DNA of 55,905 nucleotides, taken from positions 1-55,905 of the forward strand of contig VEQT01000011.1 in assembly GCA_018883065.1 (NCBI GenBank). The letters are read 5' to 3'. Origin of the DNA: Flavobacterium sp. (GTDB taxonomy: Bacteria > Bacteroidota > Bacteroidia > Flavobacteriales > Flavobacteriaceae). Position 1 is the stretch's first letter. Every line of letters starts with the position of its first letter. A program made the position numbers and the translations under genes. This document shows, piece by piece, positions 1 to 9,500 of this stretch. The notes below the pieces were generated by a model. That model did not search any database, had not been told where the DNA came from, and was given only the letters and a program-made list of their open reading frames with translations.

Positions 1-19
1 AGATGTATATAAGAGCCAG
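1..19 (+). other. Tn5/Nextera mosaic-end-like sequence (probable adapter residue)
   Basis: The first 19 bases agree at 17 positions with the transposon mosaic end AGATGTGTATAAGAGACAG used in tagmentation libraries; the mismatches are at positions 7 and 16. Its location exactly at base 1 suggests untrimmed adapter at a contig edge rather than genomic DNA. Genomic sequence then begins at about base 20. Confidence 0.75.
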
Positions 20-20
20 G

Positions 21-95
21 GTAATTTTAAAAGTAAAAACCGCCGATTTAGTGAAAAAACAATTGGATTTTCATTTCATTCGACGCAAAGAATAA
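21..95 (+). CDS. 3' end of an upstream gene, truncated by the contig edge
   Basis: One frame stays open from the edge and stops at TAA 93-95, giving a short charged tail that ends FHFIRRKE. The stop lies 31 bases before the next start, as expected for the last codons of an operon partner. In flavobacteria a PspC-domain gene often precedes head-GIN genes, but too little is left here to identify the family. It could also be chance open frame. Confidence 0.35.
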   Translation, partial: VILKVKTADLVKKQLDFHFIRRKE

Positions 96-126
96 TTCAT
101 TAAATAATAAATTTAATTGATTTAAA

Positions 127-798
127 ATGAAGCAATTAACCATTTTATTTTTAGTCTTACTAAGTACAATTAGTAAAGCCCAAGTAACCCGAAACGTAGG
201 TGATTTTACTAAAATTAGTGTATTTGATAAAATACAAGTAGAGCTCATTCAATCGGATGAAAACAAAGTCGTTTTAGATGGTGTAAATGCCGCTGAAGTT
301 GAAGTAGTGAATAAAAACGGTACCGTAAAACTTCGTTTGCCGTTGGTTAAATTTCTATCTGGCCAACAAATTGAAGCCAAAATATATTACACTTCCTTGA
401 CCTCGATTATGGCTGCCGAAGGATCAAAAGTTATGGCAAATTCCCAAATTAAAGCGGATGAATTAACACTTGAAACCAAAGAAGGTTCTCAAATACAATT
501 GGAATTAAGTGTAGAAAAGTTGAACATCAAAGCGTATACTGGTTCTGAGCTAAATTTAACAGGAAACACCCATGATTTGGATGCCCTTATTCATACTGGT
601 GCCGATTTGAAAGCAAAAGAATTGACAGTTCAGCATGCTTTAGTCAATGTAAACACAGGTGGAATTGCCTCGGTGACCGCTAAAGAGTATTTGAGTGTAA
701 AAGTAGTGGCCGGAGGATCGGTTTTTGTATACGGTAATCCAAGCAAACTTAATCAATCGGTTACAGCTGGAGGATCCATTATCATCAATAAAGAGTAA
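127..798 (+). CDS. head-GIN (DUF2807) domain exported protein
   Basis: A 223-residue protein with an N-terminal signal peptide (MKQLTILFLVLLSTISKAQ, cleavage near residue 19). The rest is a repetitive beta-rich body resembling the putative auto-transporter adhesin head-GIN family, with the typical opening in which the domain starts with a Phe-x-x-Ile-x-Val stretch (residues 27-33) and ends in Gly-Gly-Ser turns (near 197 and 215). It is expected in the periplasm or on the cell surface as a beta-helix-like fold. The function is unknown. The start codon of the LysE-type gene lies 2 bases after its stop, so the two are probably co-transcribed. Confidence 0.8.
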   Translation: MKQLTILFLVLLSTISKAQVTRNVGDFTKISVFDKIQVELIQSDENKVVLDGVNAAEVEVVNKNGTVKLRLPLVKFLSGQQIEAKIYYTSLTSIMAAEGSKVMANSQIKADELTLETKEGSQIQLELSVEKLNIKAYTGSELNLTGNTHDLDALIHTGADLKAKELTVQHALVNVNTGGIASVTAKEYLSVKVVAGGSVFVYGNPSKLNQSVTAGGSIIINKE

Positions 799-800
799 AC

Positions 801-1478
801 ATGTTACAAGATCTTTTATCTGGAATTCCCTTGGGAATTTTTTTAAGTTTCATGGTAGGACCAGTTTTTTTTGTCTTACTTGAAACTTCGGCTGTAAAAG
901 GTTTTCGCGCGGCTTTTGTGTTTGATTTAGGGGTGGTTACAGCTGATATTTTTTTTATTACAATTGCTTATTTTAGTAGTTATCGCCTCATTCAAAGTAT
1001 TAAAAATGATCCAGCAATTTATGTTTTTGGTGGAATATTAATGCTTACTTATGGTATTATTTCGTTTTTAAAAACCAAGAAAGCCAAGAAAGAGTTAATT
1101 GAAAATGACGACGAGGAAGAATTGGTAAAAACCAATTATTTAGGATTATTTATCAAAGGCTTTTTGTTGAATTTCATCAATGTAGGTGTTTTATTATTTT
1201 GGTTTTTAATCTTAATTACTGTTGGACCTAAATTACAACTGGAAACCCCAAGAATGGTTTTGTTTTTTAGTTCAGTAATTGGTTCTTATTTGCTAGTAGA
1301 TATTGGCAAAATTATATTGGCTAAACAACTTAAAAACAAAATGACACCCATAAATATTCTAAAAATTAAAAAAGGCATTAGTATTTTGTTGGTGGTTTTT
1401 GGTGTTGTTTTAATGCTACAGGGTTGGTTTCCAAGTGAAAATAAATTAGCTAAAAAAGTACTGGAAAAAATAGACTAA
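801..1478 (+). CDS. LysE-family membrane exporter
   Basis: A 225-residue integral membrane protein with about six hydrophobic segments and the LysE/RhtB-type opening: a short amphipathic start, then SGIPLGIFLSFMVGPVFF around residues 7-24, where the Gly-Pro pair in helix 1 is characteristic. Family members export amino acids or related small molecules; the substrate cannot be read from the sequence. A charged cytoplasmic loop (KKAKKELIENDDEEE, about residues 93-107) separates the two halves. It follows the head-GIN gene by 2 bases and is followed by a strong hairpin terminator, so it is the last gene of its transcript. Confidence 0.85.
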   Translation: MLQDLLSGIPLGIFLSFMVGPVFFVLLETSAVKGFRAAFVFDLGVVTADIFFITIAYFSSYRLIQSIKNDPAIYVFGGILMLTYGIISFLKTKKAKKELIENDDEEELVKTNYLGLFIKGFLLNFINVGVLLFWFLILITVGPKLQLETPRMVLFFSSVIGSYLLVDIGKIILAKQLKNKMTPINILKIKKGISILLVVFGVVLMLQGWFPSENKLAKKVLEKID

Positions 1479-1500
1479 ATTCAACAAGTATTATAAAAAC

Positions 1501-1533
1501 AAAAAACCTTCAAAGTTACTTGAAGGTTTTTTT
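1501..1533. terminator. bidirectional rho-independent terminator
   Basis: A perfect inverted repeat (arms about 1501-1513 and 1520-1532, loop AGTTAC) has a CCTTCAA/TTGAAGG core, with A-runs on one side and T-runs on the other. It can end the LysE-type transcript on the + strand and tRNA-Cys on the - strand, whose 3' end abuts it. Confidence 0.85.
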
Positions 1534-1607
1534 TGGAGGCATCGTCCGGATTCGAACCGGAGTAGGAGCTTTTGCAGAGCCCAGCCTAGCCACTCGGCCA
1601 CGACGCC
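1534..1607 (-). tRNA. tRNA-Cys (anticodon GCA)
   Basis: The minus strand folds into a full cloverleaf. The acceptor stem is GGCGTCG/CGATGCC, the D arm starts GCC and closes with GGC, and the anticodon stem GGGCT/AGCTC carries the loop CTGCAAA (anticodon GCA). The T arm is TCCGG-TTCGAAT-CCGGA. The discriminator is T (U73), the cysteine identity base, and the 3' CCA is encoded at 1534-1536. The tRNA stands alone, with the terminator directly downstream. Confidence 0.97.
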
Positions 1608-1665
1608 TTGTAATTGGTTGGCAAACTTAGAAAAAAAATCAATACTTCCTAACAATACCAACACA

Positions 1666-2025
1666 TTAATTTCGGTACTCTTCCATTTCAATGGTGACCA
1701 TTTCTACATCACCGCCAATTGGTGGATTAATTTTTGATACCCGAATCAAAATACGAGCTACCGCAGGCGATTCCTTAAAAACACGTAGGATAATTCGGTG
1801 GGCTACTTGCTCCAATAATTGCGCCCGAATCGCCATTTCTTCTTTTACAACTTGGTTTAAAAACACATAATCTACCGTGTCTTCAAGCTGGTCGCTAATC
1901 GCTGATTTGCGTAAATCGGTTTTAATTTCTAAGTCTACCCGGTAGTCTGATCCTATAGCGGCTTCTTCAGGGAGGCAGCCGTGATACGAATAGGTACGAA
2001 TGTTAGTCAGTTTGATTATTCCCAT
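1666..2025 (-). CDS. folB: dihydroneopterin aldolase
   Basis: FolB converts 7,8-dihydroneopterin to 6-hydroxymethyl-dihydropterin and glycolaldehyde in folate synthesis. The 119-residue product has the family layout: an N-terminal strand MGIIKLTNIRTYSYHGC with the conserved HG near residue 16, a conserved Glu a few residues later, DYRVDLEI, then VDYVFLNQVV and a C-terminal IRVSKINPPIGGDVE. The frame opens ten codons earlier, but alignment to the family and the position of the HG motif favour the ATG at 2025. It is transcribed divergently from glnS. Confidence 0.92.
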   Translation of the reverse strand: MGIIKLTNIRTYSYHGCLPEEAAIGSDYRVDLEIKTDLRKSAISDQLEDTVDYVFLNQVVKEEMAIRAQLLEQVAHRIILRVFKESPAVARILIRVSKINPPIGGDVEMVTIEMEEYRN

Positions 2026-2071
2026 GGGTTGATCTAATTGGATTAGGTAAGCCAACTCTCGGCTATTTTTT

Positions 2072-2079
2072 TACCTTTG
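2072..2079 (+). promoter_or_regulatory. -7 promoter box for glnS
   Basis: TACCTTTG matches the Bacteroidetes -7 consensus TAnnTTTG and lies 18 bases before the glnS ATG. No clear -33 TTG is visible. The box overlaps the apparent upstream TTG start of the frame, which argues for the ATG at 2098. Confidence 0.6.
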
Positions 2080-2097
2080 CTAAAATTAATCAAAAGT

Positions 2098-4197
2098 ATG
2101 TCAACCGAAGAAAAATCCCTCAATTTTATTGAGCAAATTATCGAAGAAGATCTTAAAAATGGCTTGTCGCCTGACAAGTTACGATTTCGTTTTCCGCCAG
2201 AGCCCAATGGTTATTTACACATTGGTCACGCCAGTTCGATCGGATTGAATTTTGGTTTAGGCATTGATTATAATGCGCCGGTTAATTTACGTTTTGATGA
2301 CACCAATCCCGCCAAAGAAGAACAAGAATATGTAGATGCCATCAAAAGAGATGTACAATGGTTGGGTTATCAATGGGCTGAAGAGCGTTATGCATCTGAT
2401 TACTTTCAACAGTTATACGATTGGGCAGTCACATTTATCAAAAACGGAAAGGCCTATGTAGATAGCCAAACCTCAGAAGAAATGGCCATTCAAAAAGGAA
2501 CCCCTTCTACCCCTGGAGTAGATAGTCCGTATAGAAACCGTTCGGTAGAAGAAAATTTAGATTTATTTACCCGCATGAAAAACGGGGAATTTCCTGAAGG
2601 AACCCATATTTTGCGCGCCAAAATCGACATGAAATCAACCAATATGTTGATGCGCGATCCTATTATTTACCGTATTCTACACAAACACCACCACCGCACC
2701 GGCGATGCTTGGTGCATCTACCCGATGTACGATTGGGCACATGGCGAAAGCGATTATTTGGAGCAAATTTCCCACTCGTTTTGTACCCTCGAATTTTTGC
2801 CTCACCGCGAATTGTACGATTGGTTTTTGGACCAAATTTATGACAACACTAAAGTGCGTCCCAAACAACGGGAATTTGCCCGACGAAATTTAAGCCACAC
2901 TGTGGTCAGCAAACGCAAGTTGTTGCAATTGGTAAAAGAAAACCACGTAAACGGTTGGGATGACCCAAGAATGTCTACGATTTCGGGTTTGCGCCGAAGA
3001 GGATACACCCCGACTTCATTACGAAATTTCACTAAAACCATTGGAATCGCCAAGCGAGATAATTTAATTGATGTTTCGGTATTGGAGTTTTGCATACGCG
3101 AAGATTTAAATAAAATTGCGCCTCGCGTGATGGCAGTTTTAGATCCGGTTAAATTGATCATCACGAATTATCCTGCCGACCAAGTGGTGTGGTTGGATGC
3201 TGAAAATAATCCTGAAGATGAAGCAGCAGGATTTAGAAAAATTCCTTTTTCCAACGAACTCTACATTGAGCGGGAAGACTTTTTAGAAGAAGCGCCTGCA
3301 AAATTTTTCAGGCTGAGCCTAGGAAAAGAAGTTCGTCTTAAAAACGCCTACATCATCAAAGGGGAAAGCGTGGTAAAAGATGCCCAAGGCAATATTACCG
3401 AAATTCATGTAACCTATGATCCAGATAGTTTAAGCGGAAGCGGAACAGAAGCCAGTCAACGTAAGGTTTCGGGAACGCTACACTGGGTTTCGGTAGCACA
3501 AGCTATACCGGCCGAAGTACGATTGTATGATCGTTTATTTGTAGACGAAGCCCCTGATTCTCATAAAGAGAAAGATTTTTTAGAGTTTGTAAATCCCAAT
3601 TCACTACAAATAGTTACTGGTTTTGTAGAACCTAGTTTACAAACGGCAGCCGTAGAAGATAAATTCCAATTTCAACGTTTGGGTTATTTTACTGTAGATA
3701 AAGACAGTATTGATTCGCATTTGGTTTTCAATAAAACCGTTGGACTTAAAGACGCCTGGGAAGAAAAAGGGAAGAAAGAAGAAAACGCTATTACCAATTC
3801 GCTGAAAGAAATTAATAGATTCTTTAAAGTTTCTACTGCAGGAGAACGCGATGAAATACGTGTGCAATTGGCTGCTAATTTGCAGGTAATTTCGAATTTT
3901 AGTTTGTTGCAAAATACCATCAAAAAAAATCTCAACAATACCAAAGCTTCCTTGTTATTGGTGAATTATATCTTAACCTATTCCTCAGCTATTCGCTTTG
4001 CTGATTTAGACCAAGAAACCGTTCAAAAACTGGTGACTTTATCTTTTGCAAGTGAATCGGCTTTTGTGCGCATGGCAGCATTAAACAACTTGTCCAATCA
4101 CTCGCATTTATGGGAAGAGTTTTTGCCACAAATCCAAGCATTACGAAGCACAGAGAAAGATGAGTCGGTCAAACAATTTTTAGATTCAAGCTTTTAA
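2098..4197 (+). CDS. glnS: glutamine--tRNA ligase with long C-terminal extension
   Basis: Class Ic synthetase that charges tRNA-Gln. The ATP-binding HIGH signature is in EPNGYLHIGHAS (about residues 35-46) and the KMSKS equivalent is VVSKRKL (about 270); the anticodon-binding beta-barrel region follows. The product is 699 residues against roughly 550 for E. coli GlnRS. The extra ~145 C-terminal residues (from about 555) are predicted helical and follow a Lys/Glu-rich linker. Many GlnRS proteins of this group are annotated as fused to a YqeY-like domain, but I do not see clear YqeY motifs here. The start is the ATG after the -7 box. Confidence 0.95.
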   Translation: MSTEEKSLNFIEQIIEEDLKNGLSPDKLRFRFPPEPNGYLHIGHASSIGLNFGLGIDYNAPVNLRFDDTNPAKEEQEYVDAIKRDVQWLGYQWAEERYASDYFQQLYDWAVTFIKNGKAYVDSQTSEEMAIQKGTPSTPGVDSPYRNRSVEENLDLFTRMKNGEFPEGTHILRAKIDMKSTNMLMRDPIIYRILHKHHHRTGDAWCIYPMYDWAHGESDYLEQISHSFCTLEFLPHRELYDWFLDQIYDNTKVRPKQREFARRNLSHTVVSKRKLLQLVKENHVNGWDDPRMSTISGLRRRGYTPTSLRNFTKTIGIAKRDNLIDVSVLEFCIREDLNKIAPRVMAVLDPVKLIITNYPADQVVWLDAENNPEDEAAGFRKIPFSNELYIEREDFLEEAPAKFFRLSLGKEVRLKNAYIIKGESVVKDAQGNITEIHVTYDPDSLSGSGTEASQRKVSGTLHWVSVAQAIPAEVRLYDRLFVDEAPDSHKEKDFLEFVNPNSLQIVTGFVEPSLQTAAVEDKFQFQRLGYFTVDKDSIDSHLVFNKTVGLKDAWEEKGKKEENAITNSLKEINRFFKVSTAGERDEIRVQLAANLQVISNFSLLQNTIKKNLNNTKASLLLVNYILTYSSAIRFADLDQETVQKLVTLSFASESAFVRMAALNNLSNHSHLWEEFLPQIQALRSTEKDESVKQFLDSSF

Positions 4198-4865
4198 TGA
4201 TGCAGAAATTAGTAGTGTTTTTTGTTTTTTTAGTTGGCTGTTTTAGTGTAGCTAGTGCACAATATGGATACCGCGATGGCAACCGAATTGGCCTCAGTGC
4301 CGGAATTACCCAATTGGGATTAAGTACAACTAATTTTACGACTAAACCCAGTTCGGGTTGGATGGGCGGCTTGTCAGTGCGGGGAAATTATTACAACAAT
4401 TTCAGTATGATTTTTGGGATGCAATTCACCGAAAGTCATTTCACTATTGCTTCTAAAACACCAATTACTTTGCAAAACACAGAAACTCAATTTAAGGTTA
4501 TGGGCGCGCAAATCCGATTGTTGTTGAGTTATAATATCGTCAAGGACCACGTATCGCTCGATTTTGGTCCAGTACTGCAAGTAAATGATAAGCTCAAAAT
4601 AAAAGCCACCGACGAGAACAATACCTTAAACGAAACACCCTTAATCGCCAAAGATATTTTGGATGTAAACAAAGTAAACGGAAACCTGTATCTGGGTATT
4701 TCAGCCGGAAATAAACGGGTTCGTGCGGTTGCCTTTTACCAATATGGGGTGAACAATTTCTTGAATCACCTGAATCAAAATGAGGTATTATTGTCTAAAA
4801 ATTTAGGCCGAAAGTTTGACGGACATTTGGGTTTACTAAGCGCCCAATTGTTGGTGAATTTATAA
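4197..4865 (+). CDS. outer-membrane beta-barrel protein (PorT-like)
   Basis: A 222-residue exported protein: signal peptide to about residue 21 (ending SVASAQ), then alternating hydrophobic beta strands with Gly/aromatic spacing (RIGLSAGITQLGLS, WMGGLSVRGNYY) and a terminal hydrophobic strand ending in Leu. This is typical of the small Bacteroidetes outer-membrane barrel families such as PorT-like OMP_b-brl_2. Its ATG overlaps the glnS stop by one base, and a second in-frame ATG follows at once. It converges on gltX and overlaps its stop by 6 bases. The specific role is unknown. Confidence 0.7.
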   Translation: MMQKLVVFFVFLVGCFSVASAQYGYRDGNRIGLSAGITQLGLSTTNFTTKPSSGWMGGLSVRGNYYNNFSMIFGMQFTESHFTIASKTPITLQNTETQFKVMGAQIRLLLSYNIVKDHVSLDFGPVLQVNDKLKIKATDENNTLNETPLIAKDILDVNKVNGNLYLGISAGNKRVRAVAFYQYGVNNFLNHLNQNEVLLSKNLGRKFDGHLGLLSAQLLVNL

Positions 4866-6365
4866 AGTTTGAATCGCTTTTTGTAAGCGGGCAATGGTTT
4901 CTGCTTTACCAATCAATTCAGCAATATCAAATAAATGCGGTCCTTTTAACGCGCCCACCAAACTCAATCGGAAGGGCTGCATAATTTTCCCCATACCAAT
5001 TTCTTGCGCTGCCATCCACTCTTTTACGGTATTTTCTATGGTAAGCGAAGTAAAATCAGTGATGTCATGTAAAACAACAATGAGTTGCTCAAGCAAAACA
5101 GGGGTTTCTTCTTTCCAGTTTTTGACCGCTTTTTCATCATAGGCCGTCGGGGCCTTAAAAAAGTAATCGCATAAACTCCAGAATTCGGAAACAAAATTGG
5201 CTCGTTCTTTAACTAAGCCCACGATTTTCTCCACTTTTTCGATAGAATATACGATACCTTTTTCAGTCAATTCTTTAGAAAAGGTCTCTGCCAATGTATG
5301 GTTTTCTTGTAGTTGTAAGTACTGGTGGTTGAACCACTTGTTTTTCTCGGGATCAAATTTGGCGCCCGCTTTGTGAATGCGATTCAAATCAAAGGCAGCA
5401 ACCAATTCATCCAAACTAAATAGTTCTTTTTCGGTGCCGTCATTCCAACCCAATAACGCCAAGAAATTAATTACCGCTTCTGGGAAATAGCCTTGTTCGC
5501 GGTAGCCTGAGGAAACCCCTTCGGCTGATTTCCATTCCAAGGGAAACACCGGAAAGCCCAGTTTATCGCCATCGCGCTTGGATAATTTTCCATTTCCAAT
5601 TGGTTTTAATAAGAGTGGTAAATGCGCAAATTCAGGTGCTTCCCAACCAAATGCGCGGTATAACAACACGTGTAATGGCATTGAGGGCAACCATTCTTCC
5701 CCTCGAATTACATGTGAGGTTTCCATGAGGTGATCATCTACAATGTTAGCCAAATGATAGGTGGGCATGCCATCGCTTTTAAACAACACCTTGTCGTCTA
5801 ATACGTTGGTGTTAATTGAAATATCTCCCCGAATGATATCTTTTATAGCCAAGGTTTCATTTACTGGGGTTTTAAAACGCACTACAAAGGCTTCACCAGC
5901 ACTAAGTCTTTGGGCAGTTTCTTCCGGGCTAATCACCAAGGAATTATCTAGTCTTTCGCGGTTGTGCCAATTGTAGATAAACGTTTGACCTATCGCTTCC
6001 TGTTCTTTTCTCAAGTTGTCTAATGATTCATTGCTGTCAAACGCATAATAGGCATGACCGGAAGCGATGAGTTGTTGGGCATATTCGCCATACATGGTTT
6101 TGCGTTCACTTTGTCTGTACGGGCCAAATTTTTCGTTTTTACCCACGGTTTCTGAGGGAGAAATCCCCAACCAGTCTAATGCCTCAAAAATATAGTCTTC
6201 GGCACCTGCAACATAGCGGTTTTGATCGGTGTCTTCAATGCGCAAATAAAATACCCCTCCGTGTTTTTTTGCAAATAAGTAATTAAACAAAGCAGTACGC
6301 ACTCCACCTATGTGAAGTGGGCCGGTAGGACTGGGTGCAAAGCGCACACGAACAGGTTTAGACAT
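4860..6365 (-). CDS. gltX: glutamate--tRNA ligase
   Basis: Class Ic synthetase that charges tRNA-Glu. The 501-residue protein opens VRVRFAPSPTGPLHIGGVRTALFNYLF, which includes the HIGH motif near residues 15-18, and carries the KMSKS equivalent KLSKRDGD near residue 260. The C-terminal helical anticodon-binding domain follows. The frame also opens at a TTG at 6383, but that TTG is the last part of the -7 promoter box, so the ATG at 6365 is chosen. The presence of glnS and gltX 600 bases apart suggests direct Gln-tRNA charging. Confidence 0.96.
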   Translation of the reverse strand: MSKPVRVRFAPSPTGPLHIGGVRTALFNYLFAKKHGGVFYLRIEDTDQNRYVAGAEDYIFEALDWLGISPSETVGKNEKFGPYRQSERKTMYGEYAQQLIASGHAYYAFDSNESLDNLRKEQEAIGQTFIYNWHNRERLDNSLVISPEETAQRLSAGEAFVVRFKTPVNETLAIKDIIRGDISINTNVLDDKVLFKSDGMPTYHLANIVDDHLMETSHVIRGEEWLPSMPLHVLLYRAFGWEAPEFAHLPLLLKPIGNGKLSKRDGDKLGFPVFPLEWKSAEGVSSGYREQGYFPEAVINFLALLGWNDGTEKELFSLDELVAAFDLNRIHKAGAKFDPEKNKWFNHQYLQLQENHTLAETFSKELTEKGIVYSIEKVEKIVGLVKERANFVSEFWSLCDYFFKAPTAYDEKAVKNWKEETPVLLEQLIVVLHDITDFTSLTIENTVKEWMAAQEIGMGKIMQPFRLSLVGALKGPHLFDIAELIGKAETIARLQKAIQTL

Positions 6366-6380
6366 GGAATAAAATTTTGG

Positions 6381-6388
6381 CAAAGATA
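6381..6388 (-). promoter_or_regulatory. -7 promoter box for gltX
   Basis: TATCTTTG on the minus strand matches TAnnTTTG and ends 15 bases before the gltX ATG at 6365. It overlaps the alternative TTG start, which rules that start out. Confidence 0.65.
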
Positions 6389-6481
6389 CATTTTCAGTTC
6401 AGTTGGCGAAAGCGAAGCTCTAATTCGTTTTGATGCGATGTAGGCCCTTAAATTATGCTTGAGTAGTATTGGTATAAATTG

Positions 6482-6489
6482 TACTTTTA
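6482..6489 (+). promoter_or_regulatory. possible -7 box for the DUF4175 gene
   Basis: TACTTTTA differs from TAnnTTTG at the last base and lies 22 bases before the TTG start at 6512. A TTG at 6459-6461 sits 20 bases upstream and could serve as the -33 element. Confidence 0.35.
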
Positions 6490-6511
6490 GCGGTCTTTAA
6501 ATAAAGAAAAT

Positions 6512-9500
6512 TTGAATTCGTCTCAACTCATTTTTCAAAAGCTAGAAGCTTTCACACGAAAGTACTACCGCAACGAATTGCTTCGCGGGGCATTGTTGTT
6601 TGTGGGTATTGGATTGCTTTATTTTATAGCCACTGTGAGTTTGGAATATTATTTATGGCTAAATGTGCAAGGCCGAACCATTTTGTTTTGGGTTTTTATC
6701 TTGTTTGAAACAAGCTTATTTATTCGTTTTATACTATTTCCTGTTTTTAAATTGATTAAGCTCCAAAAAGGGATCAATCACAAACAAGCCTCTTACATTA
6801 TTGGTCAACATTTCTCTGAAATTGACGATAAACTCCTGAATTTTTTGCAGTTGGTAGAAACCTCTTCTACACAAGAAAATACAGAGCTTTTAATGGCTTC
6901 AATTGATCAAAAAGCCTTGCGGCTACAACCCATTCCGTTCTCTAATGCTGTTCGGTTTTCGGCCAATAAGAAGTATATTCCGCTTGCGTTGGTTCCGCTG
7001 TTGTTTTGTCTTTATTTTTATGTGTCTGGACAAGATAATTTGCTAGCCGATGGTTTGCATCGCGTGGTGAATTACCGCGAACAATTTACGCCGCCCTCCC
7101 CATTTCGTTTTGAGGTTTTGAATGCCAATTTACAAACCGAACAACACCAAGATTACACCTTACGCGTGCGTGCTGTAGGAAAAGTAATTCCTGAAAATGC
7201 TACCTTGGTTTTGGGTAACGAAACCTATTTTATGGAGGAGGAAGCACTAGGAGTTTATCGGTATACGTTTGTAAAACCCGCACAAAACACCTCTTTTTTT
7301 ATTCGCGCGAATACAGTCTACTCGCCTGAATACGAATTGAAAATTATTCAAGTGCCTGCTATAACAACCCTTGAGATGCAGTTGCGGTATCCTTCTTATT
7401 TAGGCAAATCTCCAGAACGAATTTCAGGTACCGGAAACGGAATTTTTCCTGAAGGAACACAAATTACATGGGTAATGCAAACTAAATCTACCACACGTGT
7501 AGATTGGGTAAGCAACTCACTAAAAGCACAATTTGCTGCGAAAGGCAGTCAATTTATTTATTCCAAGACACTCGATCAGCGCATTAGGTATAGCATCAGT
7601 ACATCCAACAAGCAAATTCAACAGCACGAGACTGTTCAGTATGAGTTAGACGTAATTAAAGATCAGTTTCCAACCATCTCTGTAACCAAAACTCCAGATA
7701 GTATTCAAATCAACAAACCCTATTTGATTGGTCAAATAGGTGATGATTACGGGCTTTCAAAGTTGCAGTTGGTGTATTATCCCAAAGACAGTCCGCAACA
7801 AGCAAAATCGGTTTACTTGCCCGTTCAAAAAACAACGATAGATCGCTTTTTGTATGCTTTCCCAGGAAATTTGCCAGTGGTTGAAGGCAACACCTATGAG
7901 TACTATTTTGAAGTATTTGACAACGATGCGCCACACGGTTTTAAAAGCAGTAAATCCAATGTGTTTAGCTCTCGATTAAGCACACAAACCGAGCGTGAGA
8001 ATCAGTTGTTGCAGCAACAAAATACCGCAATTACTAGTTTAGAAAAATCCTTAAAAAACCAAGATAAACAGCTACAGGCAATCGATAAAATTCAACAAGC
8101 AGGCAAAGAGAAAGACAAATTGGAATTTAAAGATCAACAAAAAGTAAATGATTTTATTCAACGTCAAAAACAACAAGACGATGTAATGAAAGCATTTGCT
8201 GAAAAAATGAAAGAAAATCTAGACCAGTTTAAAGCGGATAAAACAGATCCTGCAAAAGAAGAGTTAGAAAAACGTCTAGAAAATGCCCAAAAAGATTTGG
8301 AGAAAAACCAAAAACTATTGGACGAATTAAAGGCTTTAAATGAAAAAATAAAGAACGAAGAATTGCTAGAAAAACTAGAGCAGTTCAAACAGAAAAGCAA
8401 GAATCAAACCAAGAATTTAGAGCAATTAGTTGAGTTGACTAAAAAATATTATGTAGAGAAAAAAGCCGAACAACTGATTGATCAATTGGAAAAACTCGCG
8501 CAGAAACAAGAGCAATTGGCTGAGAATGACAAAGAAAATCAGACCGATAAACAAAACCAAATCAAAGAGGAGTTTGATCAATTTCAGAAAGAAATGGATG
8601 AACTTCAAAAAGAAAACAGCGAATTAAAAGCACCAGTGGATTTGCCAAAAGACCCCGAAAAAGAAAAAAGCATTGAAGAGGACATGCAAAAAGCGTCGTC
8701 TGAATTGCAAAAGAATCTAAAAAGCAAAGCCAAACCCAGCCAAAAAAGTGCTGCAAAGAAAATGAAAGAAATGGCCAAAAAAATGAGTCAAAGTATGGAA
8801 GGCGGCGAGAAAGAACAACTGGAAGAAGATGTAAAAATGTTGCGCCAAGTGCTCGATAATTTATTGGCTTTCTCGTTTGCACAAGAAAATTTAATTATCC
8901 AATTTAAAGGAATACAACGCGGAGCCCCTTCGTTTACTAAACAGCTCAAAATTCAACAAGACTTAAAGTTGCAGTTCAAGCATGTTGACGACAGTTTGTT
9001 TGCTTTGTCTCTCCGCAACCCTAAAATTGCTGAAAACATTACGGCTGAAATTGGCAATGTGCAGTATAATATAGATAAATCATTAAGCAGTTTAGCAGAT
9101 GCTCAAATTGCCAAAGGTGTTTCGCACCAACAGTACACCATATCGTCGGCAAATAAATTAGCTGACTTTTTGAGTGATACGCTCAATTCCATGCAAATGT
9201 CGTTGTCTGGAATGGGACAAGGGAAGCCTAAACCAGGAAAGGGCCAAGGTCAAGGTATGCAATTGCCTGACATTATTAAGAAGCAAGAGGCGTTAGGCGA
9301 AAAAATGAAAGGTGGCACTAAAAAGGGCCAAAAACCCGGTGAAAGCGACAATCCGGGAAAAGGCGAAAAACCAGGCGAAGGGAAGCAGGGTAAAACAGGA
9401 AAAGAAGGTAATTCAGGAAAGGATGGTCAGCCTGGATCTAGTCCGGGTTCATCGGGAGAAAATGGCCAAGATGGAGAAGGAGATGCACGCGCCATTATGG

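Noticed and set aside
1491..1691. 66-codon minus-strand open frame
   Set aside because: It runs through the tRNA-Cys gene and the terminator, with no protein features.
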